Positions 45,188 through 57,203 of a stretch of DNA of 64,000 nucleotides are shown in pieces (the first letter of the stretch is position 1; every line of letters begins with the position of its first letter). The position numbers and the translations under genes are program-made. This stretch comes from Erpobdella octoculata (Eukaryota > Annelida > Clitellata > Hirudinida > Erpobdellidae): NCBI GenBank assembly GCA_963978895.1, contig OZ022242.1, positions 18,296,977 through 18,360,976 of the forward strand, read 5' to 3'. The notes beneath the pieces were generated by a model that was given only the letters and a program-made list of their open reading frames with translations, did not search any database and was not told where the DNA came from.

Positions 45188-45621
45188 TTCGGTGATTTAT
45201 TTATTTTCAACTTGTTTATATTGAGTTATGGCGTATTCCAATATAATAGGAATAATATTAGAAAATTAGTTAATTTTCGTAATTAATAATATTATTAATA
45301 ATTAAAATAAGAGGAATAATAATAACAAAATAGAAAAATGTCGTTAATAATGATTTCATTAAATATTTCCGCAAAGCGTCGAACTTTCCAATAATAGAAA
45401 TAATATTAGCAAAATAGTTAATCTTTGTTATTAATAATAATTAAAATAAGAGGAATAATAATTGCAAAATAGTAAATTGTCGTTAATAATAATTTACAAC
45501 TTGTTTAAAATTGGGAAAAACCCGCCGACTTCAATGGCTAAAATTGATAAAACCCGCTGACAAAATAAACACAAAAGTCCATTGTTAGCTTCGACGATCG
45601 TGCGCCAACTCCTATTTATTT

Positions 45622-45780
45622 AGGTCGCTGCTATTGCCCCGGCGGTTCGACGTGATTACAATCAGTAAAATTGCTACTAACCCTATCCCTAACCCTAACC
45701 CTATCCCTAGCTCTAACCCTAACCCTAACCCGAACCCTAACCCTACCCCTAACCCTATCCCTACCCCTAAACCCTATCCT
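45622..45780 (+). repeat. Telomere-like repeats joined to the GGTCGCTGCT block
   Basis: AGGTCGCTGCTATTGCCCC and CGGCGGTT match 507-532 exactly, then AAAATTGCTACT leads directly into CCCTAA/CCCTAT/CCCTAC repeats (45680-45778, about fifteen units). The shared junction sequence in two distant places implies one mobile family carrying the telomere repeat. Confidence 0.8.
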
Positions 45781-46539
45781 TGGTAGTAGCATAAACATTT
45801 CAAAATAATTTTTTTTAAATTTCATTAATATTTTTATATAAGGGTACAAATTCTAAGTTTGAATATACCATATAGTGTACAAAAAAATAAAATTAATAAA
45901 GATATAGCGAATCAAAGATCGCGTACCGCCGTGGCAATAGCATTAACGTTTATTTATTTATTTATTTATTTATTTATTTTATTTTGTTTATATTGAGTGA
46001 TGACGTAGGCTTTTTTTTTTATACATTATTATTATTATTATTATTCATTTGTTCGCTTCGAAGGTCGTCCACCGAATATTTTGTTTATGTTGTTTATTGT
46101 GTGATGACGTACGATGCATTATATATATCCGCATAGCGTTAAACTTTCGCGGCTAATAACTTTTTATTTAAACATTTTAGCAAAAAAGTGCCCTAACAAA
46201 CCGTGTTCAGCGTCTCATAATCTATCAACGTGAGTTTTTTCAGACCGGTAGATGCTAATCGGGTGACATAATACATAATACATACATATTACATCATTGC
46301 GCTTTTATAGTAGGGAACCAGCACATGACGCACGCTTCGCGCGCGAAGCGTGTGAGTTTTGACATAATAATAGTAAAGGTGGTCGCACTCAAATTGCACT
46401 CTAAGATCAAAAACAACACCAATGCGCTATTATAGTAATAACTTTAAGCACGCTTCGCAAGCGAAGCGTGTAAATATTATAGCCAGTAGCAGATGATTTT
46501 TCAAATAAACACGATTTGGAAAAGTTTTTTCTTAGATTG

Positions 46540-46745
46540 TATGATTTTGGAAAAACTGCTTACGAAAAAAACCTTTAACGGGCGATATTGAGAAAAACAG
46601 CCTACGATAAACACCATATTTATTGGGTGGTAGTGAAAAAACCGCCTATGAAAAAAACTGTATTGGATGTTTTTTGGAAATAACCGCCTACTAAAAACAC
46701 AATATTTAATGGCTGATAATGAAAAAAATCGCCTACAAAAAACCC
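46540..46745. repeat. Module B minisatellite, first full tract
   Basis: Units of 34-38 bp: CCTACGAAAAACACAATATT, then TAATGGCTGATAATGAAAAA. Further tracts are at 47165-47400, 48475-48850 and 49690-49950. Confidence 0.8.
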
Positions 46746-49700
46746 AAACTTCAATGGCTGATATTGGGAAAACCCGCCTATGTACTACTTCGGTGATTTA
46801 TTTATTTTCAACTTGTTTATATTGAGTCATGACGTATGCTCAAAATATCAAAATATATACGCAAAGCGTCGAACTTTCCAATAATAAAAATAATATTAGC
46901 AAATTAGTTAATTTTCGTAAATAATAATATTAATAATAATTAAAATAATAGGAATAATAATTGCAAAATAGTCAAATGTCGTTGTGAGTTTTTACATATT
47001 AACAGTAAAGGTAGTCGCACTCAAATCGCCCTATAAGCTCAAAAACAATACCAATGCGCTATTATAGTAATAACTTTACGCACGATTCGCAAGCGAAGTG
47101 TGTGACTATTATAGCCAGTAGCAGGTGATTTTTCACTTGAACACGTTTTGGAATGGTCTTCTCTTTGAATGGATGATTTTGGAAAAACTGCCTACGGAAA
47201 AAACTTTTAATAGGCGATATAGGGAAAAACTGCATACGAAAAAGACCATATTTATTGGGTGATAGTGAAAAAACCGACTACGAAAAAACACTATATTGGA
47301 TGTTTTTTTTTAAAACCGCCTACGAAAAACACAATATTTAATGGCTGATAATGAAAAAACCGTCTACGAAAAAACCCAAACTTCAATGGCTGATATTGGG
47401 AAAACCCGCCGATGTACTACTTCGGCGATTTATTTATTTTCAACTTGTTTATATTGAGTTATGACGTATGCTCAAAATATATCTGCAAAGCGTCGAACTT
47501 TCCAATAATAGGAATAATAATAAAAAAATTATAGTTAATTTTCGTAAATAATATTATTATTAATAATTAAAATAAGAAGAATAATAATTACAAATTAGAA
47601 AAATGTCGTTAATAATTTCATTGAATATATCCGCAAAGCGTCAAACTTTCCAATAATAATATCATTAATAATTAAAATAAGAGGAATAATAATTGCAAAA
47701 TAGTAAAATGTCGTTAATAATAATTACATTAAATGTATCCGCAAAACGTAGAAGTTGCCAATAATAATATTATTATTAATTAAAATAAGAGGAATAATAA
47801 TTACAAATTAGAAAAATTTCGCTAATAATAATTTCATTAAATATATCCGCAAAGCGTCGAACTTTCCAATAATAGGAATAATATTAGCAAAATAGTTTCG
47901 TAAATAATAATTTTATTAATAATTAAAATAAGAGGAACAATAATAGTACATTGTCGTTAATAATAAAATTGGGAAAATCCCGCCGACTACTACTTCGTTG
48001 ATTTAATTATTTTCAACTTGTTTATATTCAGCGATGACGTACGATGCATTATATATATCCGCAAAGCGTAGAACTTTCGCGGCTAATAACTTTTTATTTA
48101 AACATTTTAGCAAAAAAGTGCCCTAACAAACCGTGTTCAGCATCTCATAATCTATCAACGTGAGTTTTTTCAGACCTGCAGATGCTAATCGGGTGACATA
48201 ATACATACATATTACATCATTGCGCTTTTATGTTAGGGAACCAGCACTTGACGCACGCTTCGCGCGCGAAGCGTGTGAGTTTTTACATATTAATAGTAAA
48301 GGTAGTCGCACTCAAATAGCACTCTAAGCTCAAAAACAACACCAATGCGCTTATATAGTAATAACTTTACGCACGCTTCGCAAACACAGCATGTGACTAT
48401 TTCAGCCAGTAGCAGATGATTTTTCACTTTAAAACGTTTTGGAATGGTCTTCTAATTGATTGGATGATGTTGGAAAAACTGCCTACGAAAAAAACCTTAA
48501 ATGGGCGATATTGGAAAAAATAGCTTACGAAAAAAACACATTTATTGTGTGATAGGGAAAAAACCGAATACAAAAAAAACACATTTATTGTGTAATAGTG
48601 AAAAAACCGAATACGAAAAACACAATATTTATTGGATGTTATCGGGAAAAACAGCCTACGAAAAAAACATTTATTGGGTGATCGTGAAAAAACCGGCTAC
48701 GAAAAACACAATATTAAATGGATAGTAGCGAAAACAGCAGCCTACGAAAAAAACAACGTAATTTGGGTAATAGGGAAAAAAGCCTAAGAAAAAAACCCAA
48801 CCTTTAATGGCTGATAATGTAAAAAACCCCAACATTCAATGGCTGATATTGGGAAAACCCGCGATGTACTACTTCGGTGATTTATTTATTTTCAACTTGT
48901 TTATATTGAGTTATGAGGTATGCTCAAAATATATTCGCAAAGCGTCGAACTTTCCAATAATAGGAATATTATTAGCAAATTAGTTAATAATTCTAAATAA
49001 TAATATTATTAATAATTAAAATAAGAAGAATAATAACTAAAAAATAAAAAAATGTCGTTAATAATATTTTTATTAAATATATCCGCAAAGCGTCGAACTT
49101 TCCAATAATAGGAATAATATAAGCAAAATAGTTAATCTTAGTTAATAATAATAATTAAAATAAGAGGAATAATAATTGCTTAATAGTAAATTGTCGTTAA
49201 TAATAATTTACAACTTGTTTAAAATTGGGAAAACCCCGCCGACTACTACTTCGGTGATTTAATTATTTTCAACTTGTTTATATTCAGCGATGACGTACGA
49301 TGCATTATATATATCCGCAAAGCGTAGAACTTTCGCGGCTAATAACTTTTTATTTAAACATTTTAACAAAAAAGTGCCCTAACAAACCGTGTTCAGCGTC
49401 TCATAATCTATCAACGTGAGTTTTTTCAGACCTGTAGATGCTAATCGGGAGACATAATACATAATATACATATTACATCATTGCGCTTTTATAGTAGGGA
49501 ACCAGCATTTTTTACATATTAGTTGCACTCAAACCTCACTCTAAGCACAAAAACAACAGTAAAGCGCTAATAAAGTAATAACTTTACGCACGCTTCGCTT
49601 GCGAAGCGTGTGACTAAAATAGTTAGTAGCAGATGATTTTTCACTTGGACACGTTTTGGAATGGTCTTCTATTTGATTGGATGATTTAGGAAAAAACAGC

Positions 49701-50690
49701 CTACGAAAAAAACCATGGTAATTGGGTGATAGTGAAAAAACCGCCTATGAAAAACACTGTTTATTTGATGTTATAGGAAAAACAGCCTACGAAAAAAACA
49801 ACATTTATTGGGTGATAGTGAAAAAACCGCCTACGAAATGAACAACATATTTTGGGTGATAGTGAAAAAAACCTAAGAAACAACCCATCTTTTAATGGCT
49901 GATAATGAAAAAAAAACGCCTACAAAAAAGCCAATCTTCAATGGCTGATATTGGGAAAACCCGCCGATGTACTACTTCGGTGATTTATTTATTTTCAATT
50001 TGTTTATAATGAGTTATGACGTATGATCAAATTATATTCGCAAAGCGTTAAACTTTTTATTTAATATATTAATTATTATATATAATCTATTAAAATAAAT
50101 AATGTCGTTAATAATAATTTCATTAAATGTATCCGCAAAGCGTCGAACTTTCCAATATTAGGAATAATATTATCAAATAAGTTAATTTTCGTATATAATA
50201 ATATTCTTAATAATTAAAATAAAAGGAATAATAATTGCAAAATAGTAAAATGTCGTTAATAATAATTTCATTAAATGTATCCGCAAAGCGTAGAACTTTC
50301 CAATAATAGGAATAATATTAGTAAATTAGTTAATTTTCTTTATTAATAATATTATTAATAATTTAATTGTTGTTAATATTAATTATATTGTTTGATTACG
50401 TACGCTCAATGTGGGGAAAACCCGCCGACTACTACTTCGGTGATTTATTTATTTTCAACTTGTTTATATTCAGCGATGACGTACGATGCATTATATATAT
50501 CCGCATAGCGTTAAACTTTCGCGGCTAATAACTTTTTATTTAAACATTTTATCAAAAAAATGCCCTAACAAACCGTGTTCAGCGTCTCATAATCTATCAA
50601 CGTGAGTTTTTTCAGACCTGCAGATGCTAATCGGGTGACATAATACATACATATTACATCATTGCGCTTTTATAGTAGGGAATTATAACA

Positions 50691-51046
50691 CACATACAGA
50701 CTAAAGTCGGGGAGATCAGGCACCCTTGATAGCAAGGCAGCCTTGATGCTATAGCATTTTTTCATTACTTAATTATTAAATCGAATTGATCAAGGCACCA
50801 GTCTATGGAAAATATCATTTCCTCTTTTTTCCTGTGTTCATTTTTTAAGTTTGGAGTTGTTATTTCGACTTCATCGATATAATTCACTTTCAATGGTGAA
50901 AAATAATGTTTTCACCGTTTTTATGAATGCTTTAGCCTATACAATAATGTAGTGTTTGTGATGTTTTATATGCCATTTTGAAGAAAATTTATTCTAGTTT
51001 AAAGCGTTTGTTTCTTTAACAACAAGGATACCTTAACTATCTACAT
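50691..51046 (+). mobile_element. Left flank of a pogo-like element
   Basis: GGCACCCTTGATAGCAAGG and CCTTGATGCTATAGC lie near 50720-50755. GGCACCTTTGATGCTATTTT recurs near 52890 on the far side, suggesting subterminal motifs of one element. The exact ends were not found. No DNA-binding domain is encoded. Confidence 0.4.
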
Positions 51047-51948
51047 TTGACTAATTTGGTAAAAATGGTGATTGTGGCACCGTTGATAGCAACGCACACA
51101 GGCACATTTGATACTAGTATAATTATTACTGGTATTTTTAATACTAGTATCAAAGATGCATTAATTATCTTATCAGGCCTAACAAATGTTCAGAAACCCT
51201 TTAAAATAATAGCTGGTCATGGTGACAAGCAAGTCGGCAGAATAACGTCTGCGGAACGAGGACTCTCATCACAGCATGCTGTGATGTAAACGCAATCGGA
51301 ATTTTTACTCCTCCGTTATTCAATTTTCCTCGAGTTTATTTTAAGGACACTATGATTGCTGGTGGTCCACCTGGCTGTGTCGGGGTTGCAAACCCATTAG
51401 GGTGGATGAATGCTGCAACGTTCATACAATAGTTGAACCATTTCAAAATGTGCTGTCGTCGATCCAGTGCTGCTACTGCTTGTTAACCATGAAAGCCATA
51501 TATCTGTGAATTGTCTGGATTCTTCAAAACAGTATAGCATCACACTGTAGATCAGTCTACGGTCCATTTAAACGATTTTACAACGCTGCTTGCGATGACT
51601 GGGTTGTTTATAATCCAAGGCCTATGACGTTATTTGACTTTGTTAGAATTGTAAGCAAAGCTTTTGCACAACCTTTCACTCCATCAAATGTCATAGCAGG
51701 ATTCAAGGTGGCTGGAATCGAGCCTTACAATGCAAATATTTTCAATAAAGATTAGTTTTTAGCATCGTGTGTTACAGATTGTCCAGAACCTGTTGATAGT
51801 GACCAATCTGTAACAGTCACACCTGGCCAATTTTTAGTCAACACCCTATTCATTGCCGTTGGTGAAGACTCTGGCAGCAATGAATCAGTTACTGTTGATC
51901 AAACTCTTGGCAAAATAGATTTGGCTCCATTTAGTATCAAGGATGGCA
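51047..51948 (+). pseudogene. Pogo-like DDE transposase remnant
   Basis: The first frame (51047-51289) contains FKIIAGHGDKQVGRITSAERG, a stretch typical of pogo/Tigger-type DDE_1 transposases just before the catalytic core. After a frameshift the sequence continues with CDVNAIG, then FPRVYFKDTMIAGGPPGCVG and ANPLGWMNAATF, and further on YGPFKRFYNAACDDWVVYNP, RPMTLFDFVRIVSKAF and TPSNVIAGFKVAGIEPYNAN. The block with the second catalytic Asp is degraded, and several stops occur (for example after FIQ near 51428). The N-terminal DNA-binding part is missing. This is a dead copy later split by the hAT-type element at 51957. Confidence 0.75.
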
Positions 51949-51956
51949 GTACATAG

Positions 51957-52859
51957 CAGAGATGTAGTATTTGGTACTCGTACTCGTACTCGAGTACAAC
52001 TCGAGTACCGTTTTCAAGTACTCGTACTCGTACTTGTACTCGGAACCTTGGTACTCGTACTTGTACTCGTACTCGTTATTCCACTAAATACTCGTACTCG
52101 TACTCGCATATGCGACACCTTCTCTAAAAAAGTTTGCTTGTTTACTAAACAGTTGTTTGGGATAATATTTCGTTTATACTTGCTGAACTCTAGTATAACA
52201 TATCTATGTTTTTTTAAACATTGATTTTGTTATTTTGTTTATTTTTTGTGACTACAATCTTTTCTGGGAAAACACACTTTGGTGGACCTCTGTTTAGAAC
52301 CCCAGCTATTATTAATATTATTATTAAATTACAAGCATGGCCAAAAATGTAGGGTGTAACAACATTATCACAGTTGTAGAAAATATTTATTCAAGATTGT
52401 TTTAATTCTAAAATAGATAAAAACTTATATGTAAAATCAAAGTTTAAATAAAATAAATACCCAAAATTTTGTGCAAAATTCAATAAAGTAAAAAAAATTC
52501 TCTAAGCTTTGCAATACATAGGGTCGCTAATGAATTTCAACTAAAATGTCGGACTCTAAACTGTCGTCGCTAATTTTTCTGAAATGTAATAGTTTTGTTG
52601 ACTTTAAAAAGTACTCGAAAAGTACTCGCTAAAAATTTCTTGTACTCGTACTCGTACTTATACTCGAGACCTCAGTACTCGTACTCGTACTCGTACTCGA
52701 TAACTTGATACCATGGTACTCGTACTCGTACTCGTACTCGATACCATGGTACTCGTACTCGTACTCGTACTCGATACCATGGTACTCGTACTCGTACTCG
52801 TACTCGATACCATGGTACTCGTACTCGTACTCGGACCATAATTACTCGCAACATCTCTG
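51957..52859. mobile_element. hAT-type element with TACTCG arrays and 8-bp duplication GTACATAG
   Basis: GTACATAG at 51949-51956 is repeated at 52860-52867. The ends CAGAGATGT and ACATCTCTG are inverted. Each side holds an array of TACTCG/CGTACT hexamers (51978-52110 and 52610-52845), the right one organised in 36-bp units with ATACCATGG. The 500-bp centre is AT-rich and non-coding. It is nested within the pogo-like remnant: GGCA before it and CATCAAGAGTGCC after it continue that element. Confidence 0.85.
52620..52845. repeat. 36-bp tandem repeat: (TACTCG)n plus CATGG
   Basis: Four units of CATGGTACTCGTACTCGTAC followed by TCGTACTCGATAC. The Ser-Thr, Arg-Val and Tyr-Ser frames are artefacts. 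Confidence 0.9.
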
Positions 52860-52867
52860 GTACATAG

Positions 52868-53133
52868 CATCAAGAGTGCCTGTATTTTGGCACCTTTGAT
52901 GCTATTTTGAAACTTGTATTTTTCAAATATAACATTTTACCAGAAATTTTTAAAATAAATGCTTTATTTAGTTAAATTGGTTATTTGAATATCTATTCAT
53001 TTCACTTGAAAAAATTACAAAAAATTCCAACAGTTTTGTCAAATTAAGAAAAATCTAGATTTAGTATCACGGGTCTCAACTACTGCACGAGCCAAACCAA
53101 GCCAATATTTTTGCCAAGTATATAGGGATTTCA
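52868..53133. other. Right flank of the pogo-like element
   Basis: GGCACCTTTGATGCTATTTT echoes the left flank near 50721. The remainder is AT-rich and the element's end is not resolved. Confidence 0.35.
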
Positions 53134-53235
53134 GGCCTGTAAAAACGGCCCGGACCGGGCTTAAATTAGGTGCGCTGGGTCGGGCCTGTAATTTTAGTTA
53201 ATGAAACGGGCCGAGTTGTCGGCTGGATAGTGTCA
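53134..53235. repeat. GC-rich repeat, second copy of the 12.3-kb family
   Basis: AGGCCTGTAAAAACGGCCCG, GGGCCTGTAATTTT and GGGCCGAGTTGTCGG correspond in order to 12330-12420. Confidence 0.45.
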
Positions 53236-53497
53236 GAAAAATTTGGATTATCTCTGTAAGCTATATATGCCACATCTTACGTATATGTGTGTAATTAGTT
53301 ATTTTATTATGCTTTTATTATGTAAGACGGTTTCATACAATCAAATATGATTATCTCCAATTTAGACAAAATATTTTGAAAACCAAAGCGGACAGTGTAT
53401 TATAAGTTGCTTTAAACATTATATGTGAACGATAAAAACAAAGAATGCAATAAAGAACATATTATAATAGGACCGTCTCTCTTTTTTTGGCCCACTT

Positions 53498-53624
<127 letters not shown>

Positions 53625-53795
53625 ACAATATTTGGGTATCAAATTCTCGAATAAACACGCTCTATTAAATGCTACGGCCCATTTTCTACAACACCATTTC
53701 TTTACTACTGCTTCAAACTGTCTAAATTTTCTTCCCGAATTAACTACACAGTCATCAGTACACAAAACTTTATTGTCACAAGGGGTTGACCGGCC

Positions 53796-54304
53796 GCGTA
53801 TTTACAATCCGTGTATAAGCACAGGACCGAGAGCTGTGATTGGACAGACATGCTTAAAAACCGGTCACGGCTTAGCTACTATTGTTATGGTATTTTTAAT
53901 ATTTGTTAGGAGTGTACTTTCAACGTTGTTCAATTAAAAATGTAATTTTGTACAACAATTTTAGAATAAAAACAATCTAAAATAGACTTTTATTCTAAAT
54001 TTTTTAGTACATACAATTACAATCCTAACTACAACCACTTGCTATGAAAAAATTTTTCCGATATCGATGTTCTAAAATTGAGTTCTAAAATTGTATCAAC
54101 TCAAAATCTGGTTTTTCAATTCATTTGATATACGAGTCATTCAACAGAATTTCTCCATCTTCTTGTGAAGTTAGTAGCGCCGTAGGATCCCAACAAATTC
54201 CTCGGAAACAATTTTGTGCTTTAGTCAAGAAGAACTAAAGTTAAGACAAATGTAGTATCTCACATAACTATATAATAATAACACGTTGTTTATGTCGATC
54301 TACT

Positions 54305-54309
<5 letters not shown>
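53796..54309. mobile_element. TIR element, partial copy
   Basis: GCGTATTTACAATCCGTGTA and about 510 following bases match 61531-62030 at over 90% by eye. The right half and right terminus are missing; the copy ends at a (TA)n tract. Confidence 0.75.
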
Positions 54310-54340
<31 letters not shown>

Positions 54341-55139
54341 GTTATCAAAAAAGTGAGCAAAGCCCAACGGACTAGATATCTCCCGCAAAACACATTCACC
54401 CTCAACGATATACAAATTTATTTCAAAAAATGGCAGGCAATCAATCAATTAACACATGTACCTTAATATTGATGATGCAAAATTGCTATCTATTGCTATC
54501 TAAGGGCACTAAGCAAATTTGAAATAACGATTTAAAGACAGCGCAATAAAATGTTGACAAAAAATCTTATCAACGGAATTGCACCGCTAAATTGAACTAT
54601 TTTTGTAACCAATATTTTTACATATATTTTTTCTTTGCACGAACTTTTCACCAGCAGTTCAGGGGCTATGGTGTGAGTGACCCACCCTCCAACAAAAATT
54701 CGTGGGACCATTTACTGAAAAGTTACATTATTGTTTAGCTGTCGCAACGCTTTTTTCTCTAGAATAACCCGATATCCAGGGAAAGGGAGCTTGCAAAAAA
54801 TACACTTTTTTTAATAAAAAATAGTAAATGGCTGGTTAAAAGTGGAAAATCAATGAATACTTGAAATGTTTTGTAATCCTCATTACAAATTGAGTCACCA
54901 TAAATTGGGGGTTCATTGAAACTTGGAGCTTCCATAGTTTGGCTGCAATAACTGCGACAATGGCCACCAGTTATCAATCAATATCAGTGTTTTTATATCA
55001 TTGCAACAAACCCAGTAATTGGTTCAGACATTCATTATCATGAAGGGACCGTAAAAGTCTATAAAGTTTCTGTCCCAAAACGACATGCAACTTAAATTCA
55101 CTTCATATTGTTTAAAGCAATTGGTTAATTACAAACGTT
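54310..55139. other. (TA)n followed by spacer, nothing recognised
   Basis: TA repeats at 54310-54337, then mixed sequence without a credible frame. Confidence 0.45.
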
Positions 55140-55320
55140 TTAACATTTTAAAAATCCTTTCTATCAACTTCACCACCGGTATTGTTTGCTTGTTTGAATG
55201 TTTGCAAACCTTGTAAGAGAAAATTAACTCACTTCCCGTCATCCGATCTATCTGAAATTTGAAATATAGGCTTGCTCCTTATGACAATGCATTCCATTAA
55301 CAAATGAAAAATTTTTGAGT
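55140..55320. repeat. Dispersed CGTCATCC repeat copy
   Basis: AACTTCACCACCGGTATTGT, TTGAATGTTTGCAAACCTTG, CCCGTCATCCGATC and ATGACAATGCATT follow in the family order; the following TGACCAGCCGAAAAATCATG (55445) also recurs at 33962. Confidence 0.6.
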
Positions 55321-55960
55321 GAAAACAAATTTTAATTTAAAAAATAATTTTCTTTGTTTTAAAGCAAAATCAAATAAAATTATATAAATGTTTACATATA
55401 TAAATTAAAAAAATGTCGTTTTAAAAGAAATTTTTTTGCAATAAATGACCAGCCGAAAAATCATGAAATTTAAGGGATTGGTGAAAAAAACTTGATGTTT
55501 TACAGCTCATTAGTTTTATTTGTTGTTTCTTTATAACTAGTAACTTGTGTAGCGCATTTCAAACCTTGCTTTTGCAGGGGACAACCGAGGTCAAAGCAAC
55601 CGCAAAAATGTGAGCAATAAAACAAGAAACATAAAGTGGTAAAGTGCACACTGCAGAAATTTCCATTAACAATAATCATATCTAATGTGTATTGCTTTAT
55701 ATTTTGTTTGACAACAATTTATATTGTGCTCTTAAAAAGTTCCGTACTTCAAGAGCATCAACGCTGCATTTAACACCCTGCAACGCATTTCCTGCCAAGT
55801 AAAAAACTAATTCTATTTAAAAAAGATTTTTTGCAAGCTAATAAAGCTACAACAAAATAAATAATCTTAAATATGGTATATTGAATTAACAGTTATAATA
55901 TAAGTGTATAAAAATGCAAACGTTATAGCCTTATACATTATACACGTTGAAAAATCCAGA
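55321..55960. other. AT-rich spacer, nothing recognised
   Basis: No feature beyond the dispersed-repeat continuation noted at 55445. Confidence 0.4.
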
Positions 55961-56555
55961 AAATGAATGGATGGATGGATGAATGGATGGATGGATGGAT
56001 GGATGGATGGATGGATGGATGGATGGATGGATGGATGGATGGATGGATGGATGGATGGATGGATGGATGGATGGATGGATGGATGGATGGATGGATGGAT
56101 GGATGGATGGATGGATGGATGGATGGATGGATGGATGGATGGATGGATGGATGGATGGATGGATGGATGGATGGATGGATGGATGGATGGATGGATGGAT
56201 GGATGGATGGATGGATGGATGGATGGATGGATGGATGGATGGATGGATGGATGGATGGATGGATGGATGGATGGATGGATGGATGGATGGATGGATGGAT
56301 GGATGGATGGATGGATGGATGGATGGATGGATGGATGGATGGATGGATGGATGGATGGATGGATGGATGGATGGATGGATGGATGGATGGATGGATGGAT
56401 GGATGGATGGATGGATGGATGGATGGATGGATGGATGGATGGATGGATGGATGGATGGATGGATGGATGGATGGATGGATGGATGGATGGATGGATGGAT
56501 GGATGGATGGATGGATGGATGGATAGACGGACGGACGGACGGATGGATGGATGGA
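55961..56555. repeat. (GGAT)n microsatellite, about 570 bp
   Basis: GGAT tetranucleotide with one GAAT unit near the start and a GGAC block at 56527-56541. WMDG and IHPS frames are artefacts. Confidence 0.98.
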
Positions 56556-57203
56556 TTGTCAGAGGAACAAACAAACAAACGCATGATTGATCAGTAGGTC
56601 GGTCGATTGATTGAACGATTGTACAAAGGATCAGCTCAGCAAACCAATGATTGAACTGGATGATTTGTAAAAATACATTTGTACAAAATTATAACAATTT
56701 TTGAGTTTCCACAATGACAATGAAAATTCTAAACAAATTAATAAATATCATTAATCTTACTCAAAACCTAATTTGTATTCTTATTTTTCTTAACTGTTTT
56801 TATTTGTCTTCATTGTTTTACTCATTTATGCTTCTAATCAGTTTTACTATCGATAACAGTGAAAAATATTTTTTAGTAATATGCGCAATATAAGTGTTCC
56901 TGTGAATGTCATTGTAATCACTAATATTATAATCAGATAAATAAAGTTGACAAATAAAAGTTATTTAAAGAAATTTAAATAGCAAACATAGATTTGACAT
57001 AATTAACTCAAAAATACACGTATCGCAAGAATTGAATGAATTGTTGTATGCAACTGCAGCTGTTATTGCAAGTGGAAAAAAACCAAATACGATTTTAAAA
57101 CAGAATAATCAAAAAGTAGTTTGGCAAATAAAAATTAAGAAAAATAAAAAAGAGCTCCAAACAAATTTGCTGTGTTGAATGAACTAAAAAATCCCACACA
57201 AAA
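56556..57203. other. AT-rich spacer, nothing recognised
   Basis: No feature supported. Confidence 0.45.

Larger units (their letters stand above)
44691..50690. repeat. Higher-order repeat array with palindromic modules
   Basis: Four modules recur in the same order. D (GACGTACGATGCATTATATA through CAGATGCTAATCGGGTGACA) is at 46100, 48030, 49287 and 50472. A is a palindrome pair about 110 bp apart. B is a run of roughly 35-bp CCTACGAAAAAAACC units. C has ACTACTTCGGTGATTTATTT, CAACTTGTTTATATT, and CCGCAAAGCGTCGAACTTTC blocks. D-to-D spacing is about 1930, 1256 and 1185 bp. No protein is encoded; the small frame at 48501 lies in module B. The array starts with an incomplete unit near 44.7 kb and stops at the pogo-like element. 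Confidence 0.85.

Noticed and set aside
44735..50690. CRISPR-like array from regularly spaced palindromic repeats
   Set aside because: Spacers are themselves repeats, unit lengths are over 100 bp to more than 1 kb, and the genome is eukaryotic.
55867..56597. Frames of 187-235 aa (WMDG, IHPS repeats)
   Set aside because: Translation of the GGAT microsatellite.
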